NCBI RefSeq assembly: GCF_003595175.1
Contig: NZ_CP032419.1
Span: forward strand, 4,464,001-4,528,000
Direction of reading: 5' to 3'
DNA length: 64,000 bases
From: Pseudomonas cavernae
Lineage (GTDB): Bacteria; Pseudomonadota; Gammaproteobacteria; Pseudomonadales; Pseudomonadaceae
The notes beneath the pieces are model-generated. The model did no database searches. It worked only from the letters and a program-made list of their open reading frames with translations, and was not told the origin of the DNA. Made by a program: the position numbers and the translations under genes. Below are positions 20,364 through 28,787 of the stretch, one piece after another (within the stretch, counting starts at the first letter, position 1; each line of letters starts with the position of its first letter).

Positions 20364-22153
20364 GCTGGATCGGCGCCGAGCGCCTGCTGTTCGCCACCAC
20401 CCACCGCCCGGCCTGCGAGGAGCTCGACCACGCCGCGCTGTGCGCCGCCGCGCTGCGCTTCGCCGCGCAGTTGCAGGCCGCCGGCGTCCGGCGCTTGGCC
20501 CTGCACCTGGAAGACGCCGGCGAGCTGGCCGTGGCCCTGCTCGGCGCCTGGCGCGCCGGCGTCGCCGTGCTGCTGCCGGCCGATGGCCAGGCGCAGATGC
20601 GCGAGCGCCTGAGTACACAGGTCGACCTGTGGCTGGACCGTCTGGAGCTCGACGCCAGCCTCGCGCCGCTGGAGCCGGCCGCGCTCGACCTCGACAGCTG
20701 CCAGCTGACCCTGTGCACGTCCGGCTCCAGCGGTGCCCCCAAGCCGATCGCCAAGACCCTGCGCCAGCTGGCCAACGAGGTCGAAGCGCTGGAACGCCTG
20801 TGGGGCGCCGAGCTGGGCGACGCCACCATCGTCGGCAGCGTCGCCGCGCAGCACATCTACGGCCTGCTGTTCCGCGTGCTCTGGCCGCTGTGCGCCGGCC
20901 GCCGCTTCGTGCGCCAGGCCCAGCCGTTTCCCGAGGACCTGCAGCGGGTCAGCCTGGCAATCGCCAGGGATGCGGGAAGCGTCGCGAGCGCAGCTGAGGC
21001 AAGGCAGGAACCGGCGAGGCCGCGGAGTTTACAGGCGGTAAATGAGCAGGCCGAGCCGGTTTCTAACGCCGCCTCAGTAAGCGCAGCAGCTTCCAGCGCC
21101 CCTGGCTTCGCCTGGGTCGCCAGCCCGGCACTGTTGAAACGCATGGGCGACAACCTCGACTGGCCGGCGCTGCGCGCGGTGCGTCGGGTGTTCTCCTCCG
21201 GCGGTCCGTTGCCGACCGAGGCGGCGCAGGCGCTCGACGAACGCCTCGGCCAAGCGCCGACGGAGATTTATGGCAGCTCGGAAACCGGCGGCATCGCCTG
21301 GCGCCAGGGTGGCGAACTGTGGACGCCGTTCGCCGCGGTGCAGCTGACACTGAATGACGACGGCGCGTTGCGGGTCGCTTCGCCCTACCTGCCGGCCGGA
21401 CAGGTCGAGCAGACCGCCGACGCCGCCGAGTTCGCCGCCGATGGGCGCTTCCGTCTGCGCGGCCGCCTCGACCGCATCGTCAAGCTGGAAGAGAAACGCA
21501 TCTCGCTGCCGGCGCTGGAACAGGCGCTGCTGCTGCATCCTTGGATCATCGATGCGCGCCTCGGCGTGCTGCAGGAGGGCCGCGCCTTCCTCGGTGCGCT
21601 GGTCGTGCTGAGTCCGGCCGGCCTGCACGCGCTGCGCAACCAGGGCCGCCGCGCCCTGACCAACGGCCTGCGCCGCCACCTGGCCGGGCATTGCGAAGCC
21701 ATCGCCCTGCCGCGCCGCTGGCGCCTGCTCGAGCAGCTGCCCTATAGCAGCCAGGGCAAGCTGGCCCAGGCCCAGGTCGAGGCGCTGCTCGCCGCGCCAC
21801 GACCGACCCAGGTCGAACCGCTGAGTGCCGTCGAGCAGGATGGCGAATGGCAACTGGAACTGGTGGTGCCACTCGATCTCGCACACTTCTCCGGGCATTT
21901 CCCGACGGTGCCGGTGCTGCCTGGCGTGGTGCAGATCGACTGGGCGCAACAGCTGGCGCGGCGGCTGATCGCCGACCTGCCGCCGCGCTTCGCCGGCATG
22001 GAAGTGCTCAAGTTCCAGCAACTGGTGCGCCCCGGCGACCGCCTGCAGCTGGCGCTGCGTTTCGACAGCACGCGCGGCAAGCTGTACTTCGCCTTCCGCA
22101 ACGGCGCGGCGGCCTGCTCCTCGGGACGCATCCTGCTCGGAGCTGCGCAGTGA
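20360..22153 (+). CDS. AMP-ligase fused to hotdog dehydratase (ApeH-ApeI type), with in-frame insertion
   Basis: A 597-aa two-domain protein starting at GTG 20360 (GTGA overlap). Residues about 1-460 are an acyl-CoA synthetase/AMP ligase with P-loop [10 protein letters not shown] (120-129) and YGSSETG (304-310), expected to activate an aromatic starter. Residues about 470-597 are a FabZ/ApeI-like dehydratase with [17 protein letters not shown]. Between them, residues 202-249 are an Ala/Ser/Glu-rich low-complexity stretch encoded exactly by a palindromic element (20963-21106). Removing it would join VSLAI to [12 protein letters not shown], a plausible uninterrupted core. Whether the ligase tolerates the insert is unknown. 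Confidence 0.85.
   Translation: MSWIGAERLLFATTHRPACEELDHAALCAAALRFAAQLQAAGVRRLALHLEDAGELAVALLGAWRAGVAVLLPADGQAQMRERLSTQVDLWLDRLELDASLAPLEPAALDLDSCQLTLCTSGSSGAPKPIAKTLRQLANEVEALERLWGAELGDATIVGSVAAQHIYGLLFRVLWPLCAGRRFVRQAQPFPEDLQRVSLAIARDAGSVASAAEARQEPARPRSLQAVNEQAEPVSNAASVSAAASSAPGFAWVASPALLKRMGDNLDWPALRAVRRVFSSGGPLPTEAAQALDERLGQAPTEIYGSSETGGIAWRQGGELWTPFAAVQLTLNDDGALRVASPYLPAGQVEQTADAAEFAADGRFRLRGRLDRIVKLEEKRISLPALEQALLLHPWIIDARLGVLQEGRAFLGALVVLSPAGLHALRNQGRRALTNGLRRHLAGHCEAIALPRRWRLLEQLPYSSQGKLAQAQVEALLAAPRPTQVEPLSAVEQDGEWQLELVVPLDLAHFSGHFPTVPVLPGVVQIDWAQQLARRLIADLPPRFAGMEVLKFQQLVRPGDRLQLALRFDSTRGKLYFAFRNGAAACSSGRILLGAAQ
20963..21106 (+). mobile_element. MITE-like palindromic element B inside the AMP-ligase CDS
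   Basis: 144 bp bounded by 18-bp inverted repeats starting GCCAGGG (20963-20980 against 21089-21106, 15 of 18 matching). In reverse orientation it aligns to element A at 1858-2007 over its core. Shared blocks are CGCGAGC, CAAGGCA, GCGGAGTTTAC, GTAAATGAGCA, CCGAG and GCGCAGCAG. The length is a multiple of three and the frame stays open. The hairpin arms differ between copies but remain complementary within each. Confidence 0.7.
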
Positions 22154-22241
22154 TGGGTATCGCGGTGCTCCACCCATCCTACGAGGAGCGTACCGCCGTG
22201 AGCCTCCGTAGGTTGGTGTTGAGCGCAGCGATACCCAACAA
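22152..22241. repeat. REP-type palindromes after the AMP-ligase
   Basis: Two units, GATGGGTATCG...CACCCATCCTACG (22152-22183) and CGTAGGTTGGTGTTGAGCGC...GATACCCAACA (22206-22240). They belong to the same family as 3823 and 5835. They break an otherwise overlapped operon and leave a 129-bp gap before the glycosyltransferase. Confidence 0.75.
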
Positions 22242-22282
22242 CACGGCGATGGGCCGTGACATTGCCGATGCAGGGGTTGGCC

Positions 22283-23017
22283 ATGCATAACCCCTGCGCC
22301 GTGATCCCCGTGTACAACCACGAACACGCACTGCCGGCCGTGGTCGCCGTGCTGCGCGACGCTGGCTTGCCCTGCGTACTGGTCGATGACGCCTCCAGCG
22401 CCGACTGTGCCGCGGTGATGGATCGCCTGGCTGGCACGACGGACACCTTCCTCGTCCGCCTGCCGCGCAACCAGGGCAAGGGCGGCGCGGTGATGGCCGG
22501 CCTGCGCGAGGCGCAGCGCCTGGGTTTCAGCCATGCGCTGCAGGTCGACGCCGACGGCCAGCACGATCTCGGCGACGTCGCGCGCTTCCTCAACCTGTCG
22601 CAGCAGCAACCGCAGGCGCTGATCTGCGGCTACCCGCAGTACGACGCCAGCGTGCCGAAGAGCCGCCTCTACGCGCGCTACCTGACGCATGTGTGGGTGT
22701 GGATCAACAGCCTGTCGCTGTCGATCCGCGACGGCATGTGCGGCTTCCGCGTCTACCCGCTGGCCGCCAGCGTGGCGCTGCTCGACTCGGCGCGCCTCGG
22801 CCGGCGCATGGATTTCGACCCCGAGTTCCTGGTGCGCATGGCCTGGCGCAACCAGCCGATGCACTGGCTGCCGACCCGCGTGCACTACCCGCTCGACGGC
22901 CTCTCGCACTTTCGCCTGTGGCACGACAACGCGCTGATCGCGAAGATGCACGCCAAGCTGTTCTTCGCCATGCTCGCGCGCCTGCCGCTGATTCTCTGGC
23001 GCCGGTGGCGGGCATGA
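22283..23017 (+). CDS. Family 2 glycosyltransferase (aryl polyene)
   Basis: A 244-aa GT2 protein: VIPVYNH at the N-terminus, VLVDDAS, and the DADGQHD metal-binding DXD motif. The C-terminal part is basic and hydrophobic (LFFAMLARLPLILWRRWRA), suggesting membrane association. It likely transfers a sugar or a related group onto the lipid or polyene. ATG 22283 follows CAGGGGTTGG; the upstream GTG at 22256 is close to the REP repeats and less likely. In several clusters this domain is fused to the next gene's acyltransferase; here they are separate with an ATGA overlap. Confidence 0.85.
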   Translation: MHNPCAVIPVYNHEHALPAVVAVLRDAGLPCVLVDDASSADCAAVMDRLAGTTDTFLVRLPRNQGKGGAVMAGLREAQRLGFSHALQVDADGQHDLGDVARFLNLSQQQPQALICGYPQYDASVPKSRLYARYLTHVWVWINSLSLSIRDGMCGFRVYPLAASVALLDSARLGRRMDFDPEFLVRMAWRNQPMHWLPTRVHYPLDGLSHFRLWHDNALIAKMHAKLFFAMLARLPLILWRRWRA

Positions 23018-23946
23018 GCGCGCAACACTGGGCCAGCCAGCGCGAGCGCGGCAGCTTCCTGCTGATGAAATTCACCGCCGGCGCCGCCCGCCGCCTCGGG
23101 CGCCGCGCCCTGGCGCCGCTGCTGTACCTGATCGTCGGCTACTTCTTCCTGTTCGGCGGCAAGGCGCGGCGCAGCATTCACGCCTACCAGCAGCGCCTCG
23201 CCGCCTGGAGCGGGCGCGCCGAACTGGGCCCGCGCACGGGCTCGGTGTTCGCCCAGTTCCTCGCCTTCGCCGAGGCGCTGCTCGACAAGCTGGACATCTG
23301 GAGCGGCCGCCTCGACCCCGCGCAGATCGAGCTGATCGATCCCCACGACCTGCGCGGCCAGCTGCGCGGCGCGCGCGGCCAGCTGCTGGTCGGCGCCCAC
23401 CTCGGCAACCTCGAGGTCTGCCGCGCCCTGGCCGAGCTCGGCGAGAAGGTGCAGATGAACGTGCTGGTACACACCAAGCATGCCGAACAGTTCAACCGCC
23501 TGCTGGGCGAGGCCGGCGCCAGCCACCTGCGTCTGATCCAGGTCAGCGAGCTGGACCCGGCGATCATGCTGCAGCTCTCCGAGCGCCTGGAACGCGGCGA
23601 GTGGCTGGCGATCGCCGGCGACCGCGTGCCGCTGCATGGCGGGCGCAACGTCACGGTCGACTTCCTCGGCCGCCCGGCGGCATTCCCCCAGGGCCCCTGG
23701 CTGCTCGCCGGCCTGCTGCACTGCCCGCTCAACCTGATGACCTGCGTGAAGCAGGACGGCCGCTACCGCGTGTACCTCGAGCCCTTCGCCGAGCGCGTGC
23801 AGTGGAAACGCGGCGAGCGCGACGCGGTGATCCGCGCCTGGGTGCAGCGCTACGCCGAACGTCTCGGCCAGCTGTGCCTGCTGGCGCCGCGGCAATGGTT
23901 CAACTTCTACCCGTTCTGGAACGAGCATGACGACACAGCAGCCTGA
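23014..23946 (+). CDS. LpxL/HtrB-like lipid acyltransferase (aryl polyene)
   Basis: A 310-aa membrane acyltransferase of the lipid A late-acyltransferase superfamily. It has an N-terminal hydrophobic segment (LYLIVGYFFLFGG) and the motif GAHLGNLEVCR (HLGN, replacing the usual HX4D/E form). It may attach the polyene acyl chain to a carrier lipid. Overlaps: ATGA at its start and 20 bp with the ammonia-lyase at its end. Confidence 0.8.
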   Translation: MSAQHWASQRERGSFLLMKFTAGAARRLGRRALAPLLYLIVGYFFLFGGKARRSIHAYQQRLAAWSGRAELGPRTGSVFAQFLAFAEALLDKLDIWSGRLDPAQIELIDPHDLRGQLRGARGQLLVGAHLGNLEVCRALAELGEKVQMNVLVHTKHAEQFNRLLGEAGASHLRLIQVSELDPAIMLQLSERLERGEWLAIAGDRVPLHGGRNVTVDFLGRPAAFPQGPWLLAGLLHCPLNLMTCVKQDGRYRVYLEPFAERVQWKRGERDAVIRAWVQRYAERLGQLCLLAPRQWFNFYPFWNEHDDTAA

Positions 23947-25468
23947 ACCCGTCATTTTTGGTGAGCGCCCGCTCAGCATCGAAAACGTCGTCGCCCTCAG
24001 CCAGCGCCGCGCCCGCGCCTGCCTGCAGGCCGACGCCGCCTACCGCGCGCGGATCGCCCGCGGCGCGCAGTTCCTCGACGGCCTGCTCGATCGCGAAGGC
24101 AGCATCTACGGGGTGACCACCGGCTACGGCGACTCCTGCGTGGTCAGCGTGCCGCTGCACCAGGTCGAGGCGCTGCCGCGCCACCTGTTCACCTTCCACG
24201 GCTGCGGGCTGGGCAAGCTGCTCGACGAGGCGAGCACCCGCGCGGTGCTCGCCGCGCGGCTGCAGTCGCTGTGCCAGGGCGTCTCCGGGGTGCGCGTGGA
24301 GCTGCTCGAACGCCTGCAGGCGTTTCTCGACCACGACGTGCTGCCGCTGATCCCCGAGGAAGGCTCGGTCGGCGCCAGCGGCGACCTGACCCCGCTGTCC
24401 TACGTCGCCGCCACCCTCAGCGGCGAACGCGAAGTGCTGTATCGCGGCGAGCGGCGCACGGCGGCCGAGGTGCATGCCGCGCTCGGCTGGGCGCCGCTGT
24501 GCCTGCGACCCAAGGAAGCCCTGGCGCTGATGAACGGCACCGCGGTGATGACCGCGCTGGCCTGCCAGGCCTACAGCCGCGCCGACTACCTGCTGCAGCT
24601 GGCCACGCGCATCACCGCGTTCAACGTGGTGGCGCTGGCCGGCAACCCGGAGCACTTCGACGAACGGCTGTTCGCCGCCAAGCCGCACCCGGGGCAGATG
24701 CAGGTCGCCGCCTGGCTGCGCCAGGACCTCGCCATCGACGGCCCGACGCCGCCGCTGCACCGCCTGCAGGACCGCTACTCGCTGCGCTGCGCGCCGCACG
24801 TGCTCGGTGTGCTGGCCGACAGCCTGGGCCTGCTCCGCCAGTTCATCGAGATCGAGCTGAACAGCGCCAACGACAACCCGCTGATCGACCCGGACGCAGG
24901 CCGCGTGCTGCACGGCGGGCACTTCTACGGCGGGCATATCGCCTTCGCCATGGACAGTCTGAAGAACCTGATCGGCAACCTCGCCGACCTGCTCGACCGG
25001 CAGCTCGCCCTGCTGGTCGACGTGCGCTACAACCACGGCCTGCCGAGCAACCTGTCCGGCGCGCCGGCCGAGACGGCGATGATCAACCACGGCTTCAAGG
25101 CAGTGCAGATCGGCGCCAGCGCCTGGACCGCCGAAGCGCTGAAGAACAGCATGCCGGCCAGCGTGTTCTCGCGCTCCACCGAATGCCACAACCAGGACAA
25201 GGTGAGCATGGGCACCATCGCCGCGCGTGACGCGTTGCGCAGCCTGGAGCTGGCCGAACAGGTCGCCGCCGCCACCCTGCTGGCCGCCAACCAGGGCGTC
25301 TGGCTGCGCCAGCGCGACGCGGCGCGCAGCCTGCCGGCGCCGCTGGCAGCAATGCATGCCCAGCTGTCCGCCGAATTCCCGCCGGTGATCGAAGACCGCG
25401 CCCTGGAAGGCGAGCTGCGCCTGTGCCTGACCCGCATCCGCGCCCAGCACTGGAGGCTCTATGCGTAG
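23927..25468 (+). CDS. HAL/PAL/TAL-family aromatic amino acid ammonia-lyase
   Basis: A 513-aa MIO-dependent lyase. Ala150-Ser151-Gly152 (SVGASGDL) form the cofactor. Tyr61 in the YGVTTGYG block, NSANDNPL and QDRYSLRC are further active-site segments. It removes ammonia from an aromatic amino acid. In aryl-polyene and flexirubin clusters this gives the cinnamic/coumaric starter. The residues at the substrate-selectivity pair read Phe90-His91 by my alignment, unlike His-Leu (TAL), Phe-Leu (PAL) or Ser-His (HAL), so specificity is open. Confidence 0.87.
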   Translation: MTTQQPEPVIFGERPLSIENVVALSQRRARACLQADAAYRARIARGAQFLDGLLDREGSIYGVTTGYGDSCVVSVPLHQVEALPRHLFTFHGCGLGKLLDEASTRAVLAARLQSLCQGVSGVRVELLERLQAFLDHDVLPLIPEEGSVGASGDLTPLSYVAATLSGEREVLYRGERRTAAEVHAALGWAPLCLRPKEALALMNGTAVMTALACQAYSRADYLLQLATRITAFNVVALAGNPEHFDERLFAAKPHPGQMQVAAWLRQDLAIDGPTPPLHRLQDRYSLRCAPHVLGVLADSLGLLRQFIEIELNSANDNPLIDPDAGRVLHGGHFYGGHIAFAMDSLKNLIGNLADLLDRQLALLVDVRYNHGLPSNLSGAPAETAMINHGFKAVQIGASAWTAEALKNSMPASVFSRSTECHNQDKVSMGTIAARDALRSLELAEQVAAATLLAANQGVWLRQRDAARSLPAPLAAMHAQLSAEFPPVIEDRALEGELRLCLTRIRAQHWRLYA

Positions 25469-25886
25469 TCAGGGCGTGCTGCAGGCCGAGGTCGAAGTGC
25501 AGGTACCGTTCTTCGACGTCGACATGATGGAAGTGGTCTGGCACGGGCATTACGTCAAGTACCTGGAGGTCGCCCGCTGCGCCCTGCTGGACAAGCTCGG
25601 CCACAACTACAGGCAAATGCGCGAGGCCGGCTACGCCTGGCCGATCATCGATCTGCAGCTGCGCTACATCCGCGGCGCGACCTTCGGCCAGCGCCTGCGC
25701 GTGCGCGCCGACCTGGTCGAGTGGGAGAACCGCCTGAAGATCAACTACCTGATCAGCGACGCCAGCAGCGGTGAACGCATGACCCGCGCCAGCACCGTGC
25801 AGGTCGCGGTGGAAATCGCCAGCCGCGAGATGCTGCTGGCCTCGCCCAAGGTGTTCGTCGAGGCCGTGGAACGGGCGCTGGCATGA
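25461..25886 (+). CDS. 4-hydroxybenzoyl-CoA-type thioesterase (aryl polyene)
   Basis: A 141-aa YbgC/FadM-like hotdog thioesterase. The N-terminus VPFFDVDMMEVVWHGHYVKYLE carries the catalytic Asp and the W-H-G-H-Y-KYLE helix. It may release or proofread aryl-polyene intermediates. It overlaps the ammonia-lyase stop by 8 bp and the LolA-like gene by 4 bp. Confidence 0.85.
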   Translation: MRSQGVLQAEVEVQVPFFDVDMMEVVWHGHYVKYLEVARCALLDKLGHNYRQMREAGYAWPIIDLQLRYIRGATFGQRLRVRADLVEWENRLKINYLISDASSGERMTRASTVQVAVEIASREMLLASPKVFVEAVERALA

Positions 25887-26476
25887 AGCGCCTGCTCACC
25901 GTCGCGCTGCTGCTCGCCGCGCCGCTGGTCCAGGCCTTCGACCTCGACCAGCTCAGCGCGCAGCTGGCCAAACCGGCGGTGGTGCGCGGCCCGTTCGTCC
26001 AGGAGAAGCACCTGCGCGCGCTGCCCCAGCCGCTGACCAGCCGCGGCCAGTTCGTCCTGTCGCGCGAACATGGCCTGCTCTGGCAGCTGCAGACGCCGCT
26101 GCAGCAGGACTACCGCATCGATGCACAGGGCATCGCCAAGCGCACGCCACAGGGCTGGCAAACCCAGCCCGGCCAGGACGTCGCCGCGCAACAGAGCCGC
26201 TTGTTTCTTGCCGTACTCAAGGGCGACCGCAGTGGCCTGGAACGCGATTTCGACCTGCAGCTGAGCGGCGACGCGGACAACTGGCGCCTGCACCTGAGCC
26301 CGCGCTCGCTACTGCTCAAGCAGATCTTCAGCGCCATCGAGATCGACGGCGGCGCGTTAGTGCAGCGCATCGAATTGCGCGAAACCCAGGGCGACAGCAG
26401 CGTGCTGCGCCTGCCGCAGAGCCAGGCCGGCCCTGAATTGAGCGACACGGAGCGGTCCGATTTTGCTGCCGACTGA
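25883..26476 (+). CDS. LolA-like periplasmic carrier (aryl polyene)
   Basis: A 197-aa protein with a signal peptide (MKRLLTVALLLAAPLVQA) and the LolA-type open beta-barrel pattern: GPFVQEKHLRAL, SRGQFVLSREHGLLW and IDAQGI. By analogy with lipoprotein localisation it could carry the lipid-linked polyene across the periplasm. It has an ATGA overlap upstream and 14 bp overlap with the exporter gene. Confidence 0.83.
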   Translation: MKRLLTVALLLAAPLVQAFDLDQLSAQLAKPAVVRGPFVQEKHLRALPQPLTSRGQFVLSREHGLLWQLQTPLQQDYRIDAQGIAKRTPQGWQTQPGQDVAAQQSRLFLAVLKGDRSGLERDFDLQLSGDADNWRLHLSPRSLLLKQIFSAIEIDGGALVQRIELRETQGDSSVLRLPQSQAGPELSDTERSDFAAD

Positions 26477-28787
26477 ACGCCTGCTGCCGCGCCTGTTCCT
26501 GTTCCTGCTCGCCGCGTTGCTGGCCCTGGCCGCCTGGCAATGGCGCGCCGGTGCGCCCGTCGAAGCCAGTATGCTCAGCCTGCTGCCGCAGGGCGCCGGC
26601 GATGCGCGAGTACAGCAGGCCGAGCAGCGCATGCAGGAGCCGCTGAATCGCGAGCTGCTGGTGCTGGTCGGTCATCCGCAGCGCGACCAGGCGATCGCCC
26701 TGGTGCAGCAGATTGGCCAGCACTGGCAGGCCGAGCAGCGCTTCGCGCGGGTGCAGTGGAGCCTCGATGCCGACTTGCCGGCGCTACGCGACCAACTGCG
26801 CGCCAGCCGCCTGGGGCTGTTGCCAGCCGCCGATCGCGCGCAGCTGATCGAACAACCGGACGCCTTCGTCGAACGACGCGCCGCGCAGCTGTTCGACACC
26901 TTCGGCAGCATCGCCCTGTTGCCCACCGCGCAGGACTGGCTAGGTCTCGGTGCCCGCGCGCAACAGGCGCTCAACCCGCACAGCCGCATCCAGGCCGACC
27001 TGGCCAGCGGCGCGCTACTCCTCGACGAACCCGGCATGACCTGGGCATTGCTGCGCGCCCGCAGCCACGACGATGCCTTCGACCTGCACGCGCCACCGCT
27101 GATTGCCGCCGACGTGGCCGAGACGCGTCAGCAGGTCGAACAGGCCGGCGGCCAGCTGCTGGCGGCCAGCGGCGTGCTCTACGCCGCCGCCGGGCAGGCC
27201 AAGGCCACCCGCGAAATCAGCCTGATCGGCGGCGGCGCCGCGCTCGGCACCTTGCTGCTGTTGCTGCTGGCGTTCCGCCGTGCGCGGGTGCTACTCAGCC
27301 TGCTGCCGATCGGCGTCGCCCTGCTCGCCGGGACCACCGCCTGCGTGCTGGTGTTCGGCGAGATCAACGCGCTGACCCTGGTGCTCGGCGCCAGCCTGAT
27401 CGGCGTCGCCGCCGACTACCCGCAGCACTACCTGAGCAAGAGCTGGGGCGCCGCCGACTGGCGCAGCTGGAGCGCCCTGCGCGCCACCCTGCCGGGACTG
27501 ACCCTGAGCCTCGGCACCAACCTGATCGGCTACCTGGCGCTGGCCTTCACGCCGTTCCCGGCGCTGACCCAGATCGCCCTGTTCTCCGCCGCCGGGCTGA
27601 TCGGCGCCTACCTGTGTTCGGTGTGCCTGCTGCCGGCCTGGCTCAGCGGCCTGCGCCTGACGCCGCCGGCCGGCGTGCTGCGCTTCTGCCAGCGCCTGCT
27701 GGCGCTGCGCGTGCGGCTGCTGGCGAAGACTGGCAGCGGGCCGCTGCTCGCCCTGCTGCTGGCCTTCTGTGCCGGCGGCCTGTGGCAGCTGCACAGCCAG
27801 AACGACCTGCGCCAGTGGCTGGGCAGCGAGCCGCGTCTGCAGGCCGAGGCACAGCGCATCGCCGCGCTGACCGGCCAGCAGCCGACCAGCCAGTTCTTCC
27901 TGGTGCGCGGCGCCGACGAGGCGCAGCTGCTGGAACGCCAGGCCGCCCTGGCCCGGCGCCTCGACCCGCTGCTCGCCGACGGCACGCTGCGCGGCTACCG
28001 CGCGCTCAGCCAGCTGGTCGCCCCGGCCTCGCAGCTCGAGGCGCTGCGCGGCGCGCTGCGCCAACTGCCGGCGCACTGGCAACCGCTGCTCGCCGCCGGC
28101 CTGCAGGAAGCCGCGCTGCGCGCGGAGCTGGACGCCCTGCTCGGCGCGCCGCAGCCCGACCTGGAACAGGCCCTCGCCGGCCCGCTCGGCGAGCCCTGGC
28201 GGCCGCTCTGGCTGGGTCGCGATGGCGACGGCGCGGCCGGACTGGTCAGCTTCCAGGGCCAGGCCGACGCGGCGCGTCTGCAGGCCGCCGCCGAGGGTCT
28301 CGCCGGCGTGCAGCTGGTCGACCGCCTCGGCGAGCTGAACCGCCTGTTTGCCGCCACCCAGTTCAGCGCCGCCGAACTCAAGCTGCTCTCCTGCGTGGCC
28401 ATCGTGCTGCTCCTGTCCCTGCCGTTCGGCCTCGCCGGCGCGCTGCGCGTGGTCAGCCTGCCGCTGCTCGCCGCTCTCGCCGCGCTGGCCTGCCTCGGCT
28501 GGCTCGGCCAGCCGCTGACCCTGTTCAGCCTGTTCGGCCTGCTGCTGATCACCGCCATCGGCGTCGACTACGCGATCCTCATGCGCGAGAACATCGGCGG
28601 TCCGGCGGTCAGCCTGCTCGGCACGCTGCTCTCGGCGCTGACCAGCTGGCTGTCGTTCGGCCTGCTGCTGATCAGCCAGACCCCGGCGATCGCCAACTTC
28701 GGCCTGGCGATCAGCCTCGGCCTGCTGTTCTGCTTCCTGCTCGCGCCCTGGGCCGGCAGCAGCGACCTTGTGGAGGAGTCGCCATGA
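26463..28787 (+). CDS. MMPL/RND-type exporter of the aryl-polyene cluster
   Basis: 774 aa with two halves, each an extracytoplasmic domain followed by a block of hydrophobic segments (about 250-420 and 640-770). This layout fits MMPL/RND lipid exporters. It likely flips or exports the lipidated polyene with the LolA-like protein. The start is a TTG at 26463: an in-frame stop at 26439 rules out upstream ATG/GTG choices. GGAG lies 11 bp before it. It ends in an ATGA overlap. Confidence 0.83.
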   Translation: MLPTERLLPRLFLFLLAALLALAAWQWRAGAPVEASMLSLLPQGAGDARVQQAEQRMQEPLNRELLVLVGHPQRDQAIALVQQIGQHWQAEQRFARVQWSLDADLPALRDQLRASRLGLLPAADRAQLIEQPDAFVERRAAQLFDTFGSIALLPTAQDWLGLGARAQQALNPHSRIQADLASGALLLDEPGMTWALLRARSHDDAFDLHAPPLIAADVAETRQQVEQAGGQLLAASGVLYAAAGQAKATREISLIGGGAALGTLLLLLLAFRRARVLLSLLPIGVALLAGTTACVLVFGEINALTLVLGASLIGVAADYPQHYLSKSWGAADWRSWSALRATLPGLTLSLGTNLIGYLALAFTPFPALTQIALFSAAGLIGAYLCSVCLLPAWLSGLRLTPPAGVLRFCQRLLALRVRLLAKTGSGPLLALLLAFCAGGLWQLHSQNDLRQWLGSEPRLQAEAQRIAALTGQQPTSQFFLVRGADEAQLLERQAALARRLDPLLADGTLRGYRALSQLVAPASQLEALRGALRQLPAHWQPLLAAGLQEAALRAELDALLGAPQPDLEQALAGPLGEPWRPLWLGRDGDGAAGLVSFQGQADAARLQAAAEGLAGVQLVDRLGELNRLFAATQFSAAELKLLSCVAIVLLLSLPFGLAGALRVVSLPLLAALAALACLGWLGQPLTLFSLFGLLLITAIGVDYAILMRENIGGPAVSLLGTLLSALTSWLSFGLLLISQTPAIANFGLAISLGLLFCFLLAPWAGSSDLVEESP

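Noticed and set aside
26540..28783. Long plus-strand frame joined upstream of the antiporter gene (over 1100 codons in all)
   Set aside because: The first part is an out-of-frame reading of the MMPL exporter (Arg/Pro/Ala-rich); the real antiporter starts at ATG 28784 with GGAGGAG, so this is not a fusion.
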